This document shows, in pieces, positions 53,854 through 64,000 of a DNA stretch of 64,000 nt. A program made the position numbers and the translations under genes. The notes beneath the pieces are model-generated. The model worked only from the letters and a program-made list of their open reading frames with translations, made no database searches and was not told the origin of the DNA. This stretch comes from Chlorophyllum brunneum. Lineage: Eukaryota; Basidiomycota; Agaricomycetes; Agaricales; Agaricaceae. Location of the stretch: positions 2,046,001 through 2,110,000 of the forward strand of contig OY756141.1 in assembly GCA_963576785.1 (NCBI GenBank). The letters run 5' to 3'. Each line of letters opens with the position of its first letter. The stretch's first letter is position 1.

Positions 53854-56800
53854 CTACAGGAGGCTATTAATCGCTCGCTGTACGTCGTATCCATATTTTT
53901 CCAGCGCCTCTACGGCCTGACTTCGGCTGAAACCCATGGCGGTGATCTGTTTAACGGCTTCGACGTCGTCGTCGCCCGCGGGCGTCACTATCCTGTTCAG
54001 GTCTTCTTTAGGTGGTGAGAGCATAGAAGGTGGAGGAGGTACGGGTTCTGCGGGGTTACTTTTGTTCTTCTTTTTACCGAAGGGGAATCGGATCTGCATG
54101 GTTTGGGGTCGGGGTTATATCCATGGGACTATGAAGGAGAACTTACGCTCAGTTTTGAATGCCTCGTGGGGGGTTCCTTCAGCCTCTCATGACTGTCTTT
54201 GGACGATGTAGACGGTCTTGGTGCGGGTGAAATCATACGGGCGGGGGGGGACGCAGGACGGGGGGTAGGTGATGATGCCCGATTCATTGATGGTCGTGAG
54301 GAGGATGTATCGACCGTCCTTGGTGACGCCGGGCTAGATGGCGATGGGAATGTTTTTGATGCCTGAGCATCTGTAGGGTTGGTATTGTTGGTATTGGCCG
54401 AAGCGGTGGAGAGGAAGGAGGATTCGAGGTTCAGATTGGGGTTGGCGTCAAAAGTGGCGAATGCATCATTGAACGATGTGGGCTTGGCGGGTTCGGCCCT
54501 TGTCATGGCGCCATTCGTCACAGGCACTGATGCAGCTGTCTGTTGAGCGGTAGCGTCTACGTTTGTTGAGGGGAATATATCATCAAAACTGGGTGCGGGC
54601 GCCAATACCGCCGTTGTTGGAGCCCCGGCTCCCGCTGTCGGCGCAGGCGGTAAGGGAGTGAGTTGCGTACCTCCAGTTGCACTGAAATCGAAATTATCCT
54701 CAAAAGCGACAAACGAGAACTGGGCTGGGGCTGCAGAAGGAGGCGGCGAGAAACCGCTTAATGTCTCATCGAAAGCATTGACGCCAGCGGCGGCATTCGA
54801 CTTGGACGGCTCTGAAGGTTGGACGTCAGCCGGAATATCGAATGGGCTGGATGATGGTTTGGGTGCTTCTGATAAGGCGACTGCCGGGGAGGCGGGAGTA
54901 TTGTTTGATCCAAAAATGTCGTCAAAGGAAGTTTTCGACTGAACAGTAGGTGTAGTTGTTGCTTCAGCCTTCTGGCTGTGTTCCACCAAAACAGTAGCCT
55001 TCTCCTTAGTCTTCTGCGCCACCTCAGCCAAAGGCTCGTCGTCCGAGTCGTCGCTATCAGATTCCTCAACTTCGAGTTCCTGGAGTTCTGTGTCTAGATC
55101 CGTCGTAGTGTGTTCGTTGTCTTGCTTCTTTTCTGTTCCGACATTAGCTATGCCTCCGGCGGAACCGGATGGGACAATGGCGTCATCCACAGACGGGAAT
55201 CTAGCTTTCGCAGCACTGGTAAGGTTTTCCGAGCTTTGAGATCGGCTTTCGTTGTTGGCGGTTGTGGGGGGAGTGACAAAGTGTTCTGTGTCTGTTGCGG
55301 TATTCGGCGAGATTGGCGCTGTTGTGACATTTGATCACTATTAAAAGACATTTTATAGTCAAGAACCTACCGATATCAACTTCCTTTGGTGCTGAATCCT
55401 CGTTCACTCGAGCAGGCTTGGTATCCGCGATAGCAGAAGTAGGCTCATCAAACCCGAAGAAATCGTCAAATGATGGCTTGGGTTCTGGCTTCGCTTGACC
55501 ATTCTGATCCTCCGTTGGTCCAATGGGAGGCGAGGTTAGGGCAGTATTACTAAATGGGAGGAAAGGGGACTGGGACCGGGGGCTGGGGGAACCGGGGGAC
55601 ATAGCCAATCGTTCAAAAGGATTATTGCTCTTGCTGGATGAGATAGGCTCAGGGGAAACAGGTAATGGCTCGGCAGCAGCAACGGCAATAGAATCTGTAG
55701 AGGTAGCTCGCTTGGGCTGCGGTTGTTCAATTGAACTGGTTAACTGGTTTTCGACTTCTGCTGCTTCCTGGATAATGGATTTAACTTCGGCATTGGCTTC
55801 TTCAAACTCCTTCTCCACCTTAGCTTTCTCTGTTTCCTTGGTCAACAGTTGCTTACGGGCAATGGCTAGTAGACCCCTCTGTTGCTTAGCTTCCTTCTTG
55901 ACCTTTTCAACCTCGGCCCTAAGCTGTTCCGCCTGTTGGCCGGCTTCAACCATACGTTTGTGGAGATCCCTGGCTTCTTCCTTGTCACGCAAGAAAGCCT
56001 GCTCAATCTCAGCCTTCTCTACCCTAATGGCACTAAGATCACTTTCTGAACGAATCAATTCCTCCCTTGATTTCTGGATTTCAGAGGATTGGGCGGTGTG
56101 GCGTTCCTTAAGCCGAGTCAACAATGTGGTTTCTGTGTCGTAGGCCGCCTTAGCCGAAGATAACTGCGTTTGGAGAGCCGAAAGTTCGGCCGCTTGGCTG
56201 GCGAGGGTACTTTCTAACTTTGCGCGCTCGACCTTGGCAGCATCCAATGATCTGTTGGTGGATTCCAATTGGTTCCTAACGTTACCCAGCTCTGCACCTT
56301 GATCCTGGGGTGAAGATATTGTCTGTGGGCGATCTTCGTGATCTCCTAAGAGGTCATCGCGGGAGGCTGGACTGGGCTTGAGACTCGAATCTGCCTATCA
56401 CGAAGGTAACAGACTCACCTGGTGCGAAAGGAGACGAGGAAGAGAAAGGGGACGATACAAAAGGATCATTGATATTGTTCCGCGAAGGGACAGGGAGGAC
56501 AGCAGTAGCGCCAGTGCTTTGAGGTTGCAAGACCGACAAAGCCCCGGTGGCCTGTGGTGAGACAGCAGACGCAGGGGGAGTATCGTCGAAGTCGAGTAAA
56601 TCACGAGGAGGCTCGGGTTGCTGTTGTGGCGGCGCCTGTGAGAAGGAAGCTTGTGTCCACAGTGAAGGTGGCATCAGGGAGGAAGGCAACTGTGCAGGGA
56701 TTGGCTGGCCTGCACGCCTTTTCCTGATCAGATGGTACGCAATAGCGAACCCTTCGCGACCCAGGCGGCCGTCGCTGTTAATGTCAGCTAAGTCCCTATA

Positions 56801-58041
56801 TTGGGATAAGTATATTGATTGACGTTGGAAGAGACTAGTACAACAAACCAGATTTGTGCAAGATCCTCGCCAGGAAGCTGTGACTCTAGCATATAGGGCA
56901 CTGCGGCTTCTCCTTCAATGTACCCAACCTTTTTGGTGTCCAGCCTCCTGTCGAAGACGGCATCTGCCTCGGCTTTCTCGGTTGGACTAACGTCCCACGC
57001 ATATCCATTTCCCTGTGGTACAGAAACGGGTCTGAAAGAAGCTGCCGCTGGACGAGCGGGAAGAGTGGGCGCCCGAGGTTGAGATGAGAGACCGGTATGG
57101 TCGGGGGCGAGGGGCTGATTCTGACCCGTATAATGAGGTTGCATCCGACTGAAAGTACCGCTTACGGGGCTTAAAGAGCCGCTGTTGCCGGATAGGTGAG
57201 TTGCTACGGAAGAAGTTGCATTGGAAGGTAAGCCGCCCGCCTGTTCGTATAACCCCGGAGGGAGCGTTGTTGGGACGAAGGAAATATGCTGGGTCATCAA
57301 GCCTTGAATGAAGTACATAGCAATGGTGAAATCGGTGATATCCAAAACACCACGGTCCCGTGTGTCCGCCAGGTTCCTGAGCAATGCCATTGAGACAACT
57401 CTAATACAAATGGGTGACGACTCACCATATTTGCAACAACTGATCAGTGCCAAGTTTCGACCTGAGAAAGATATCCCGCGCCTTTTCGCCTGCGCAGTGA
57501 AACGTGAACACTTTACATAGTCATAAACGAGAACAATCCCACCGTTTAATAAGCCATTTACGGGGCCAGAGCGGTTGAAGATGTTCTGAAACTTGATCTT
57601 ATCTTGGGGAGAGAGGGGAGGGAAGCCTGGAGGAGGCGAGCTTGGTATTGACGCGCCTGTAGTTTGCTGTGGTATGATAATGTAGCCTTCAATAGTCGGA
57701 AGAGGGCCAGCTGCTCGTAGAAGTTAATATACATGTCAAGAAGCACTCGAGATGGACTACTGACGTTTAGTGAGAAGGGAGGTTGAAACCTTCTCGCCCT
57801 TCTGCGCGTGGGCAATGAGACGAAGAGCCTTTGCGGCACCAGTCTTGGAGAGCCAGCCGTTGTTCTCCTCGTCTGCAATGTTCCAAATCTCTCCCAGGAC
57901 TGACCCAGGTAGCTTCGCCCCACCAAATACTTTGACGGCGACGTCACCACCGAGGATGCCAAGCTTCTGCTTGTCCGCCTGGGCAAATATCTGGTTGACG
58001 AGACTTAGCTCAGCAGGGGTAGGTGTAAAGTTGGCGGACAT
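53854..58041 (-). CDS. EDE1: EDE1/Eps15-like endocytic scaffold with three EH domains and a UBA
   Basis: An early-arriving endocytic scaffold. It starts MSANFTPTPAELSLVNQIFA at 58041. EH1 follows (to about 57740), with LPGSVLGEIWNIADEENNGW as its EF-hand region. EH2 lies at about 57600-57290 (WDLADTRDRGVLDITDFTIA) and EH3 at about 57000-56700. A Pro/Gln/Ser linker precedes a long coiled coil (56270-55700: LASQAAELSALQTQLSSAKA, KEEARDLHKRMVEAGQQAEQ). The disordered tail has an NPF motif (NNPFERLA), which EH domains bind, and several acidic DDxF repeats (DDFFGF, DDIFGS, DDIFPS). It ends with a UBA domain, AVKQITAMGFSRSQAVEALE, stop 53854. About six introns. All expected modules are present. Confidence 0.93.
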
Positions 58042-58308
58042 TGTGTCCAGTTGGAAGGGAGAGGTGATTGGGTAGGCGTTCTTCCTCGTCCATCATCTTT
58101 CCCCGGCCTGTCCACTCAGCCCTTCCCACGCCCCCAGCCGATCCTCCCCACGTCGCAGCACGAAACCTGAGTAGCTGTAAGACCTGCAATCACTTACTCC
58201 CTGTCAATGCAACCACCCTAACCACATACCCGACCCTGCCTACATCTGCAGACTCCGTCCTGGCATTTTTGAATTCCTGTGGCTGGCCGAAAGGGATGCT
58301 CATTAGGA

Positions 58309-58316
58309 CACGTGAC
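58309..58316. promoter_or_regulatory. CACGTGAC site upstream of UBE2C
   Basis: The octamer lies 116 bp before the UBE2C start, in the 390-bp region shared with the divergent EDE1. It is an E-box with a GTGAC flank, the type bound by Cbf1/USF-like bHLH factors. The same octamer precedes FES1 and lies in the proteasome alpha-4 promoter. Confidence 0.35.
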
Positions 58317-58431
58317 TGCCGACGCGCTCAATTTCAACTTGAGGGCAAACAACTTGAACCAGCTCCCTCACGTCCCCTTCACCTTCTGTAATCTAGCTCT
58401 CCTCTCGTCTTCTTCTCTTCATCAATATATA

Positions 58432-59346
58432 ATGGACCAAGTAACCTCCTCCCTCGTGCCTTCCCGCGCATCGGCCAAGTCCAACGTACAGAGTTCGACT
58501 CAGCAAGGCGCTGGCAGCGTCGCGAAACGGCATGCAGACACTCTCGGATTACGTTCGAATATACTAACTCAACGCAATAGACTCTCTAATGAGCTTATGA
58601 CTTTGATGGTGTGTCCGCACTTTTCCCTACGTCATCCCGATCGCTCACGATGCTTCGCGTAGATGTCTTCTTCTCCTGGAATTGTATGCGCATTGGGCCC
58701 GTATTCACCATTTATACAACTGAAGCCATTTTCTAGTCTGCCTTCCCTAAGCATGATGGCAATTTGTTCGAGTGGGTTGGCACGATCGAGGGTCCCGCAG
58801 AGACCGTAAGCCATCACTCAAATGACGCCTTCAGTCGCTTCGGCATTAACCTTTGTGCACCTCAGATCTATGCTGGCCTCAGTTTCAAAATTTCAATTTC
58901 TTTCCCTCCAAACTACCCCTACGTTGCCCCTACAATCAAATTTGATACCCCGTGTTTCCACCCCAACTTTGATATCAACAGTGGTGCCATTTGCCTGGAC
59001 ATTTTACAAGCAAGTCATCAGACTTTGTTTGTGTGTTTGCATCTAAATATTTTCGACAGGATAAGTGGTCAGCTGTGTACAGTGTTCAGACCATCCTCTT
59101 GTCCCTCCAATCCCTCCTTGGCGGTAAGTTGTCCTCACCAATGAGGGAACGAGAAGTTTCCAATGGTAGCTGATGACTAGAACCCAACAACGCATCTCCC
59201 TTGAACCCCGAAGCGGCCTCCCTCTGGGGTAATCCCGAAGGTGCGTTGTTAGCGAGGCTATATATTACAAGGGATTCACCCACAACCCAGCTTTCAAAAC
59301 TCAACTTATGAAGCACTATCACCCAATTAATAATGACTCGGCCTAA
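58432..59346 (+). CDS. Ubiquitin-conjugating enzyme E2 C (UbcH10/Ubc11 type)
   Basis: The E2 that works with the APC/C to ubiquitinate cyclins in mitosis. It starts MDQVTSSLVPSRASAKSNVQ with the flexible N-terminus typical of UBE2C. The core shows LSNELMTLM, SAFPKHDGNLFEWVGTIEGP, YAGLSFKISISFPPNYPYVA and TIKFDTPCFHPNFDINSGAI; the HPN motif and the active cysteine in GAICLDIL are in place. Later exons give DKWSAVYSVQTILLSLQSLL, EPNNASPLNPEAASLW and AFKTQLMKHYHPINNDSA (stop at 59344-59346). About 180 residues, six introns. The YSVQTILLSLQSLL phrase separates it from UBE2D-type enzymes. Confidence 0.93.
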
Positions 59347-60119
59347 TACCAAGGGCTCGTTATTACTTTTGCTCTATGCTCTCAGAGTGTTGTCATTGTA
59401 ATTGTCGTCATACTCTCGCATGTTTTAGCAGCTTTCGAAATGCATTAATCATTCTCATCTGACTAGGGTGACGATGTTGAACAACTAACTGCAACCCATA
59501 CCCACAAATAAAAAATCACGTATGCAGGCCTACAGGGAAGGAGTTAGCGGAGGGCCAATGTAATGAAGGTGTAACGAGCAAGTCAGGTAATCGATGCATT
59601 TCAACAAGCACTTCACCAGCCTCCATTTTGTACACAAGGAGACTTTGGTAGGGGCAAAGAGCGTTTGTGTCCGCCCATCGAGGAAATTCTCATCAGGAGC
59701 ATAGCAAAACAGGTGCTCACTTTTTGGAAAATAGCCCTACCACAGAAATACGTGGGTTGGATCTGGAAGAGATGGGGTTAGTACTGTGTGAGTGAATGCA
59801 ACTGCAGGCGAAAAGATCAGACAAGGCTGAAATCAATCAACGATTCCTCAGGGTTATTAGGAATGTGGTAAAGTATGGTATATTGTTGAATCATCACTCA
59901 AGATGGAAGAGACGCGACGCTCACCAGTGACCTAAACAGTTCGTAGCAGGGACCGAGAGAGAGAAAGAAGTGAGGAAAAAAAAAAAAAGGCGACGCTTGG
60001 GAAATACTATCTGACCCACGTGACAGCCCCAGCGATCAACAGACAGGCACTGATAATAAATGGTAACTCAAACTCGGCCTCCATCCAAAGACTTGCGAAA
60101 GGACACTAATAGGAGCCCG
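59347..60119. other. Intergenic region with a CACGTGAC site before FES1
   Basis: No gene is seen in these 773 bp. An A-run lies near 59976-59988. CACGTGAC is at 60017-60024, about 95 bp before the FES1 start. The rest is presumed 3' untranslated region of UBE2C and FES1 promoter. Confidence 0.5.
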
Positions 60120-61584
60120 ATGCAATCACTCCTCCGCTGGTCTATAGAACACTCCAATCCGCAAGGTGGTTCCGCCCCAGGTGACGGGCCACCTGCCTCG
60201 AATCAGAAACTAGATCCTGGAATAATTGATATGATTTTGGGAAAGCCGGATGCAGAGCAGATGAAGGAGGACGTCTCAGTTGCGACTGACGTGACCAAGA
60301 GTGAGGATGATCGCTTGGCTGCGTTGGATCATCTCGAGATGGTGCGCTCAAATCTTGCACACTCTCTTTGAAAGACGGGAGTGTAGTGTCGGTTTGCGCT
60401 AACATCCGTAACACACAGCTCGTTGAGCACATAGACAATGCAAATGGTAGGGCCCTCGCACACTTTGGTGGACTGTGGAGTTGAGGGAGATGATTGAACA
60501 GATCTACAGAAACTGAATCTCTGGCAACCACTTTTGTCATTACTGAGCTCGTCAGACTCATTGTCGGGAATCAAAGTACAAGTCCTTTGGGTGATAGGTA
60601 CAGCCGTCCAGAATAATCCGACTGCCCAGGATGTGGTGCGTCATCTCCGCACGAGTACTATGACTGAAGCAGCGCTCAATCACACTCCAGTACCTTGCTT
60701 GTAACCCCTTGCCTACTCTACTTGGTTTCCTGACACCCTCACCGTCCTCAACGCTTGCTACTAGAGCAAAAGCAATATATACGCTCTCAGGCGTACTGAA
60801 GCATAATGCTCCGGCTGTCGAAGAACTCGGAAAGCCGGAAATTGGTGGTTGGACTAAACTACGCGAAGCCTTGCAAGGTACTTTGCCTGATCATTTAAAC
60901 TACGCATCAGCTATTTAGTTCTCTCTAGATCCAGAAATCTCGGTACGCAGGAAGACGATGTTTCTCCTCAACACTCTTATTTTACCAACAACACCACACG
61001 CGACGGCAACCAGTCAAGACGATCCTCCTTTGTTGATTGGCTCACAGCCTGCTTCTACTACCACCCCGGCGGCGACTACCTCGGTTGCTCTGCACACGCC
61101 ACCTGCACCAGCCACGGTCGCACTTGGACCTAGCTTGCATACGTCCGAGGGGACAAATAATTTGGACCCAATTCATGCCAATTCTCATGCCCCCCATTTG
61201 AAGGACCCTTCACGAAGTGATACTTCTAGGGTAGCCCTCGAAGCTTTTGGGAGGTATGACGTCTTAGGAGCCGTTATCTCAGCGGTGGTAAATCCACTAC
61301 CTTTCGGCGAGGATGGAGACAACGATAAACCTGATGCCGATTTCGAAGAAAAGGCGATGCAGTGAGTATCCAGTTCATATCCATGGTGACTTTGACTTTG
61401 ACTCCGGATCTTTTCAAGTCTGCTTTACACCTATGGTGTGTCATGTTGTGCGCCCTTCATCGACGGGAATAAGGGAGCGCTTCGACAGTGGATTGAAAGG
61501 GAGGGAGGCGTGAATCTGCACACGGCGGAACGGTGGAATCTCTCGCTCTCCGAGCTAAATGCTCTGGTGCAGAGACTGGACTGA
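60120..61584 (+). CDS. FES1: Hsp70 nucleotide exchange factor FES1
   Basis: A cytosolic exchange factor for Hsp70, of the HspBP1/Fes1 armadillo type. It starts MQSLLRWSIEHSNPQGG, the conserved opening. Then come DPGIIDMILGKPDAEQMKED and DDRLAALDHLEM, an armadillo repeat LVEHIDNANDLQKL, and LVIGTAVQNNPTAQD-like sequence where Fes1 contacts Hsp70. A further exon gives LATRAKAIYTLSGVLKHN and VRRKTMFLLNTLI. A low-complexity insert rich in T, A, P and S (about 60990-61160) lies in the C-terminal half. After it, FGRYDVLGAVISAVVNPLPF and a helical end, LHTAERWNLSLSELNALVQR, close the protein. Five introns. An E-box octamer stands upstream. Confidence 0.9.
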
Positions 61585-62152
61585 GTAGCTGATAGTATAG
61601 TCTCAGTGGCCGTATGAGGGATTATAGAAATATTCTGCCGGTCACGCATCAAAGATCAGCCAAGATACTTGACAACGCTCACTGGCAAAGCAATGTAGCT
61701 GAGATGGTCAAAGTCACCAACGCTCATCTAGTAGCTTACACCTTGTTTTACTCTAGGAGGCTTGCAGCTGTAGGAGCGTCTGGGAGATAAGCGGATACAC
61801 AGGCCTCAGACGTGGGTTCGGGGGTGATATGTAGATTTTGACCGTGGGATCGTGACGAGGATGTGTTGACGACCGTTCCAAGTCCGAATATCAAACAGAG
61901 TTGGCCTTCGACTGCCACGCCCTTATCGCTCATTTACAAGGTTAGAACTTAAATTTTGGCCATTGGGACTTCTGGACTGATATTTAAACGCCAATAGGCT
62001 GGAACTGCAGCCACCTCCTTGAGGGTTGCAACTACCGAACACTGGTTGTTTGGGAGAACCCGAGTCACTCTTTGAGCAGACAACGCGTGAGTACCACACT
62101 GTGCGCATGATGCAGCGTTGACATGTTTTTAGGTCATTATTACTCACTGGTT
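61585..62152. other. Intergenic region, nothing recognised
   Basis: Only short frames on both strands are open here, none with a recognisable domain. Possible 5' exons of the next open frame could not be supported. Confidence 0.4.
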
Positions 62153-62575
62153 ATGCCACGCAGACCACCACCCAGCTCATTACGCCTGGTTCCAGGCCCC
62201 TTACCAGCTCGACAGTATGTCAGACAGTTGGCTGTGGGCAACTCCATTGATTATTTTCATCAACCTAGTGTGCCCAAACATACAATGCCATCTGTTCCCA
62301 GACCCACTCTTCTAGCGCCTGCCTCCTGTTCACACGGACCGAGTCCCCGTCTGCGGGCAACACCTTCATTTGAGATGTTACGGTTGGAACTTGACACGCA
62401 GGGGCTACAGGCGCGGGGGGCGTCGCCGGTGTCATCGCCCGGCCCAGCAGTCGCAGGATGGACAGGGACACCAAAAATACAGCGGGGGCCATGGGATCAT
62501 TCCGGCAGCATCCCGCTAACATTTGACGTGGAAAGGTTGATCACGCCGCTGAAGCCGGTGGCATTGCGGTTGTGA
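62153..62575 (+). CDS. Weakly supported proline-rich open frame
   Basis: An uninterrupted frame of 140 residues from an ATG at 62153, starting MPRRPPPSSLRLVPGPLPAR. It is rich in Pro, Arg and Ser and ends LTFDVERLITPLKPVALRL. No domain is recognised. Upstream exons cannot be ruled out. It could be a spurious frame in GC-rich DNA. Confidence 0.25.
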   Translation: MPRRPPPSSLRLVPGPLPARQYVRQLAVGNSIDYFHQPSVPKHTMPSVPRPTLLAPASCSHGPSPRLRATPSFEMLRLELDTQGLQARGASPVSSPGPAVAGWTGTPKIQRGPWDHSGSIPLTFDVERLITPLKPVALRL

Positions 62576-63045
62576 TGAGGACGGAGCACTAGCTGGCGTT
62601 GGTTCGATGAGAGCTCCTAACGACGGCAGGGCCTGTGGCACCCTGTTTCGAAGACGGACTGCTTCGTGGCTTCTATAAATTCATGTGGTGTATGTAAGTT
62701 AAGAAGACAGGGCGTGACTGTGACCGTGGGAACGGAGAGAGTCGCCCTTGTTCGATTCTGGGGGTGGTGGGGAGGACGTGCACTGGATGCAGTAAATGTA
62801 CGGATAGGTGTAGCACAACGACGTGGAATACAAAGGCGATGGGGACGAAAGAGCGGGAAAGCGAGAGAGGGGAACAGAGCGTGACGTGATAAGGGAGAAC
62901 AAGTGACTGAGGCTGGTGGCTATTCGGATGTGCAGGAATTTGCATCTTCCTTTCCTCCTACTCCTACTCCGACTTTTCTGCCGCTTTCTCCTTTCTCTCT
63001 CTCCCGAGCGACGACAGATATCAGGTCAACCACTCGTTCTCCGTC
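62576..63045. other. Intergenic region before the RRM gene
   Basis: No gene is seen. A strongly pyrimidine-rich stretch (about 62940-63005) lies just upstream of the next start, typical of fungal 5' regions. Confidence 0.5.
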
Positions 63046-64000
63046 ATGACCAACTCGCCCCCAGATATCTCTACCCTCTCGCTCTCCTCCCAGCAACGTC
63101 TTCATGACACTTATGATTACGAGGGCAACGCCGTAGCCAGGCAGCAGTATCACTTCAACACTACCCAGGGCCTCCCCCAGTCTTCCTATAACCCCATCTC
63201 AAGCTTGGGCCAGTCTCCTCTCAAGAGCAAGTCTGCCATCCGTGCCGGGTTACCCTCCGTACGCCCCTCGTCCTGATCTTCACCGATGGCCTCTACTCAC
63301 CCCCTTACAATAGCAATGGCTCGACAACAACTCGCCCGACAGCCGCTCCTTGTCCCCACACAACAACTCTGACTTTTCTTCCGCTGGCGGCTCTCCCCCT
63401 ATGGGGCATCTGAACGCTCCCCCCATGTCGGCTGTCACCCCAGCTCAAAATTCGGAAGACGAAATCATTCCAACTGCCATCGTTATTAAGAATATACCAT
63501 TCAATGTAAAACGTGAAACTCTTCTAGGCATAATAGTCAGTGCCCGCCGCCCGTCTTCCTTGACTCATCTTGATGTACTGATAAATTTTCTCAGGAATCG
63601 CTGTCGATTCCTACACCCTACGCCTTCAACTACCACTTGGATCAAGCTGGCTCATTCCGTGGTTTGGCATTTGCCAACTTCCGCCAGGCAGCTGATGCTG
63701 ATGCCGTCGTCGCTGCCTTGAACGGCTTTGATGTTCAAGGAAGGAAGCTCAGGGTCGAATACAAGAAGGTATTGCAAGCGGGAGAGAAAGAGAGGATTGA
63801 ACGGGAAAAGGCCATCCGTAGGATGCGTTCCATGCAACTTGAGAAGGAGGCTCAGCAGCAGAACAACCTCAATCAACTCTACGAAGACTACGGGTCGACT
63901 TTGACTTCGGCCTTCAGTCCTCCTCGTACTTTTACTTCAAGCTATCAGACTCAGTACTCTCCCCCTTCCATGCCCACCCCCCAGTATGGTTTGGGTATTA
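63046..64000 (+). CDS. Pin4/Cip1/Cip2-type RNA-binding protein (partial, C-terminus off the right edge)
   Basis: An RRM protein of the group holding yeast Pin4 and fission yeast Cip1/Cip2, which control mRNA stability and stress or cell-cycle responses. It starts MTNSPPDISTLSLSSQQRL, then a Ser/Gln-rich stretch and an intron. The RRM follows from about 63440: IVIKNIPFNVKRETLLGII (RNP2), an intron, YAFNYHLDQ, then RGLAFANF (RNP1), and FDVQGRKLRVEYKKVL. A charged helix (EKERIEREKAIRRMRSMQLE) follows. The IKNIPF...LRVEYKK...ERIEREK order is distinctive of this group. The end lies beyond 64000. Confidence 0.85.

Noticed and set aside
55523..56143. 206-residue plus-strand open frame
   Set aside because: It is the mirror of the EDE1 coiled coil; Leu/Ser/Ala-rich antisense frames are expected opposite such sequence.
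42500..61600. A functional gene cluster of ubiquitin-proteasome genes
   Set aside because: Unrelated genes (Arf-GEF, TFB3, EDE1) are interspersed and orientations vary; fungal housekeeping genes are often neighbours by chance.

Overview
This window looks like nuclear DNA from a filamentous basidiomycete, probably a mushroom-forming Agaricomycete. Genes lie close together on both strands and are cut by many short introns of about 40-60 nt, mostly GT...AG. Most are single-copy eukaryotic housekeeping genes: gamma-tubulin, MBF1, SPT16, RPC82, TFB3, HRQ1, proteasome alpha-4, GEA-type Arf-GEF, EDE1, FES1 and UBE2C. The tetraspanin and the N-terminally extended TFB3 fit a basidiomycete. The lineage call rests on gene content and intron style, not on a search. 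Exons were joined by hand, so outer gene limits are firmer than individual splice sites.

Left part (1-13.4 kb): a sugar transporter runs off the left edge. It is divergent from a secreted GH13 alpha-amylase-like enzyme with a GPI-type tail and two replaced active-site histidines. Then come gamma-tubulin, MBF1 (minus), a gene-poor stretch with degenerate repeat-like sequence, a tetraspanin, the rRNA methyltransferase BMT2 and a 5'-nucleotidase-family phosphatase.

Middle (13.4-42.5 kb): an unrecognised small membrane protein (minus) and an unrecognised acidic protein (plus) are divergent. They are followed by RPC82, an MPPED-type phosphoesterase, SPT16, an unrecognised polytopic membrane protein with an apparent frameshift (minus), a small basic protein (minus), HRQ1 helicase, the SCYL2-type pseudokinase (minus), an arrestin-like protein (minus), 3-hydroxyisobutyrate dehydrogenase, an extended SDR and a cytochrome b561.

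Right part (42.5-64 kb): a GBF1/GEA Arf-GEF and proteasome alpha-4 (both minus) are followed by a ZUP1-type deubiquitinase, head to head with the proteasome gene across 110 bp. Then come TFB3 (minus), a 1-kb gap with a possible Pol III transcript, EDE1 (minus), UBE2C, FES1, a weak ORF, and a Pin4/Cip-type RRM protein cut by the right edge.

The genes do not form one pathway. Two loose themes stand out: membrane traffic (SCYL2, arrestin-like, Arf-GEF, EDE1) and protein quality control (proteasome alpha-4, ZUP1, UBE2C, FES1). The promoters of the second group share the octamer CACGTGAC. No virus, CRISPR array, rRNA, confident tRNA or intact transposon was seen.
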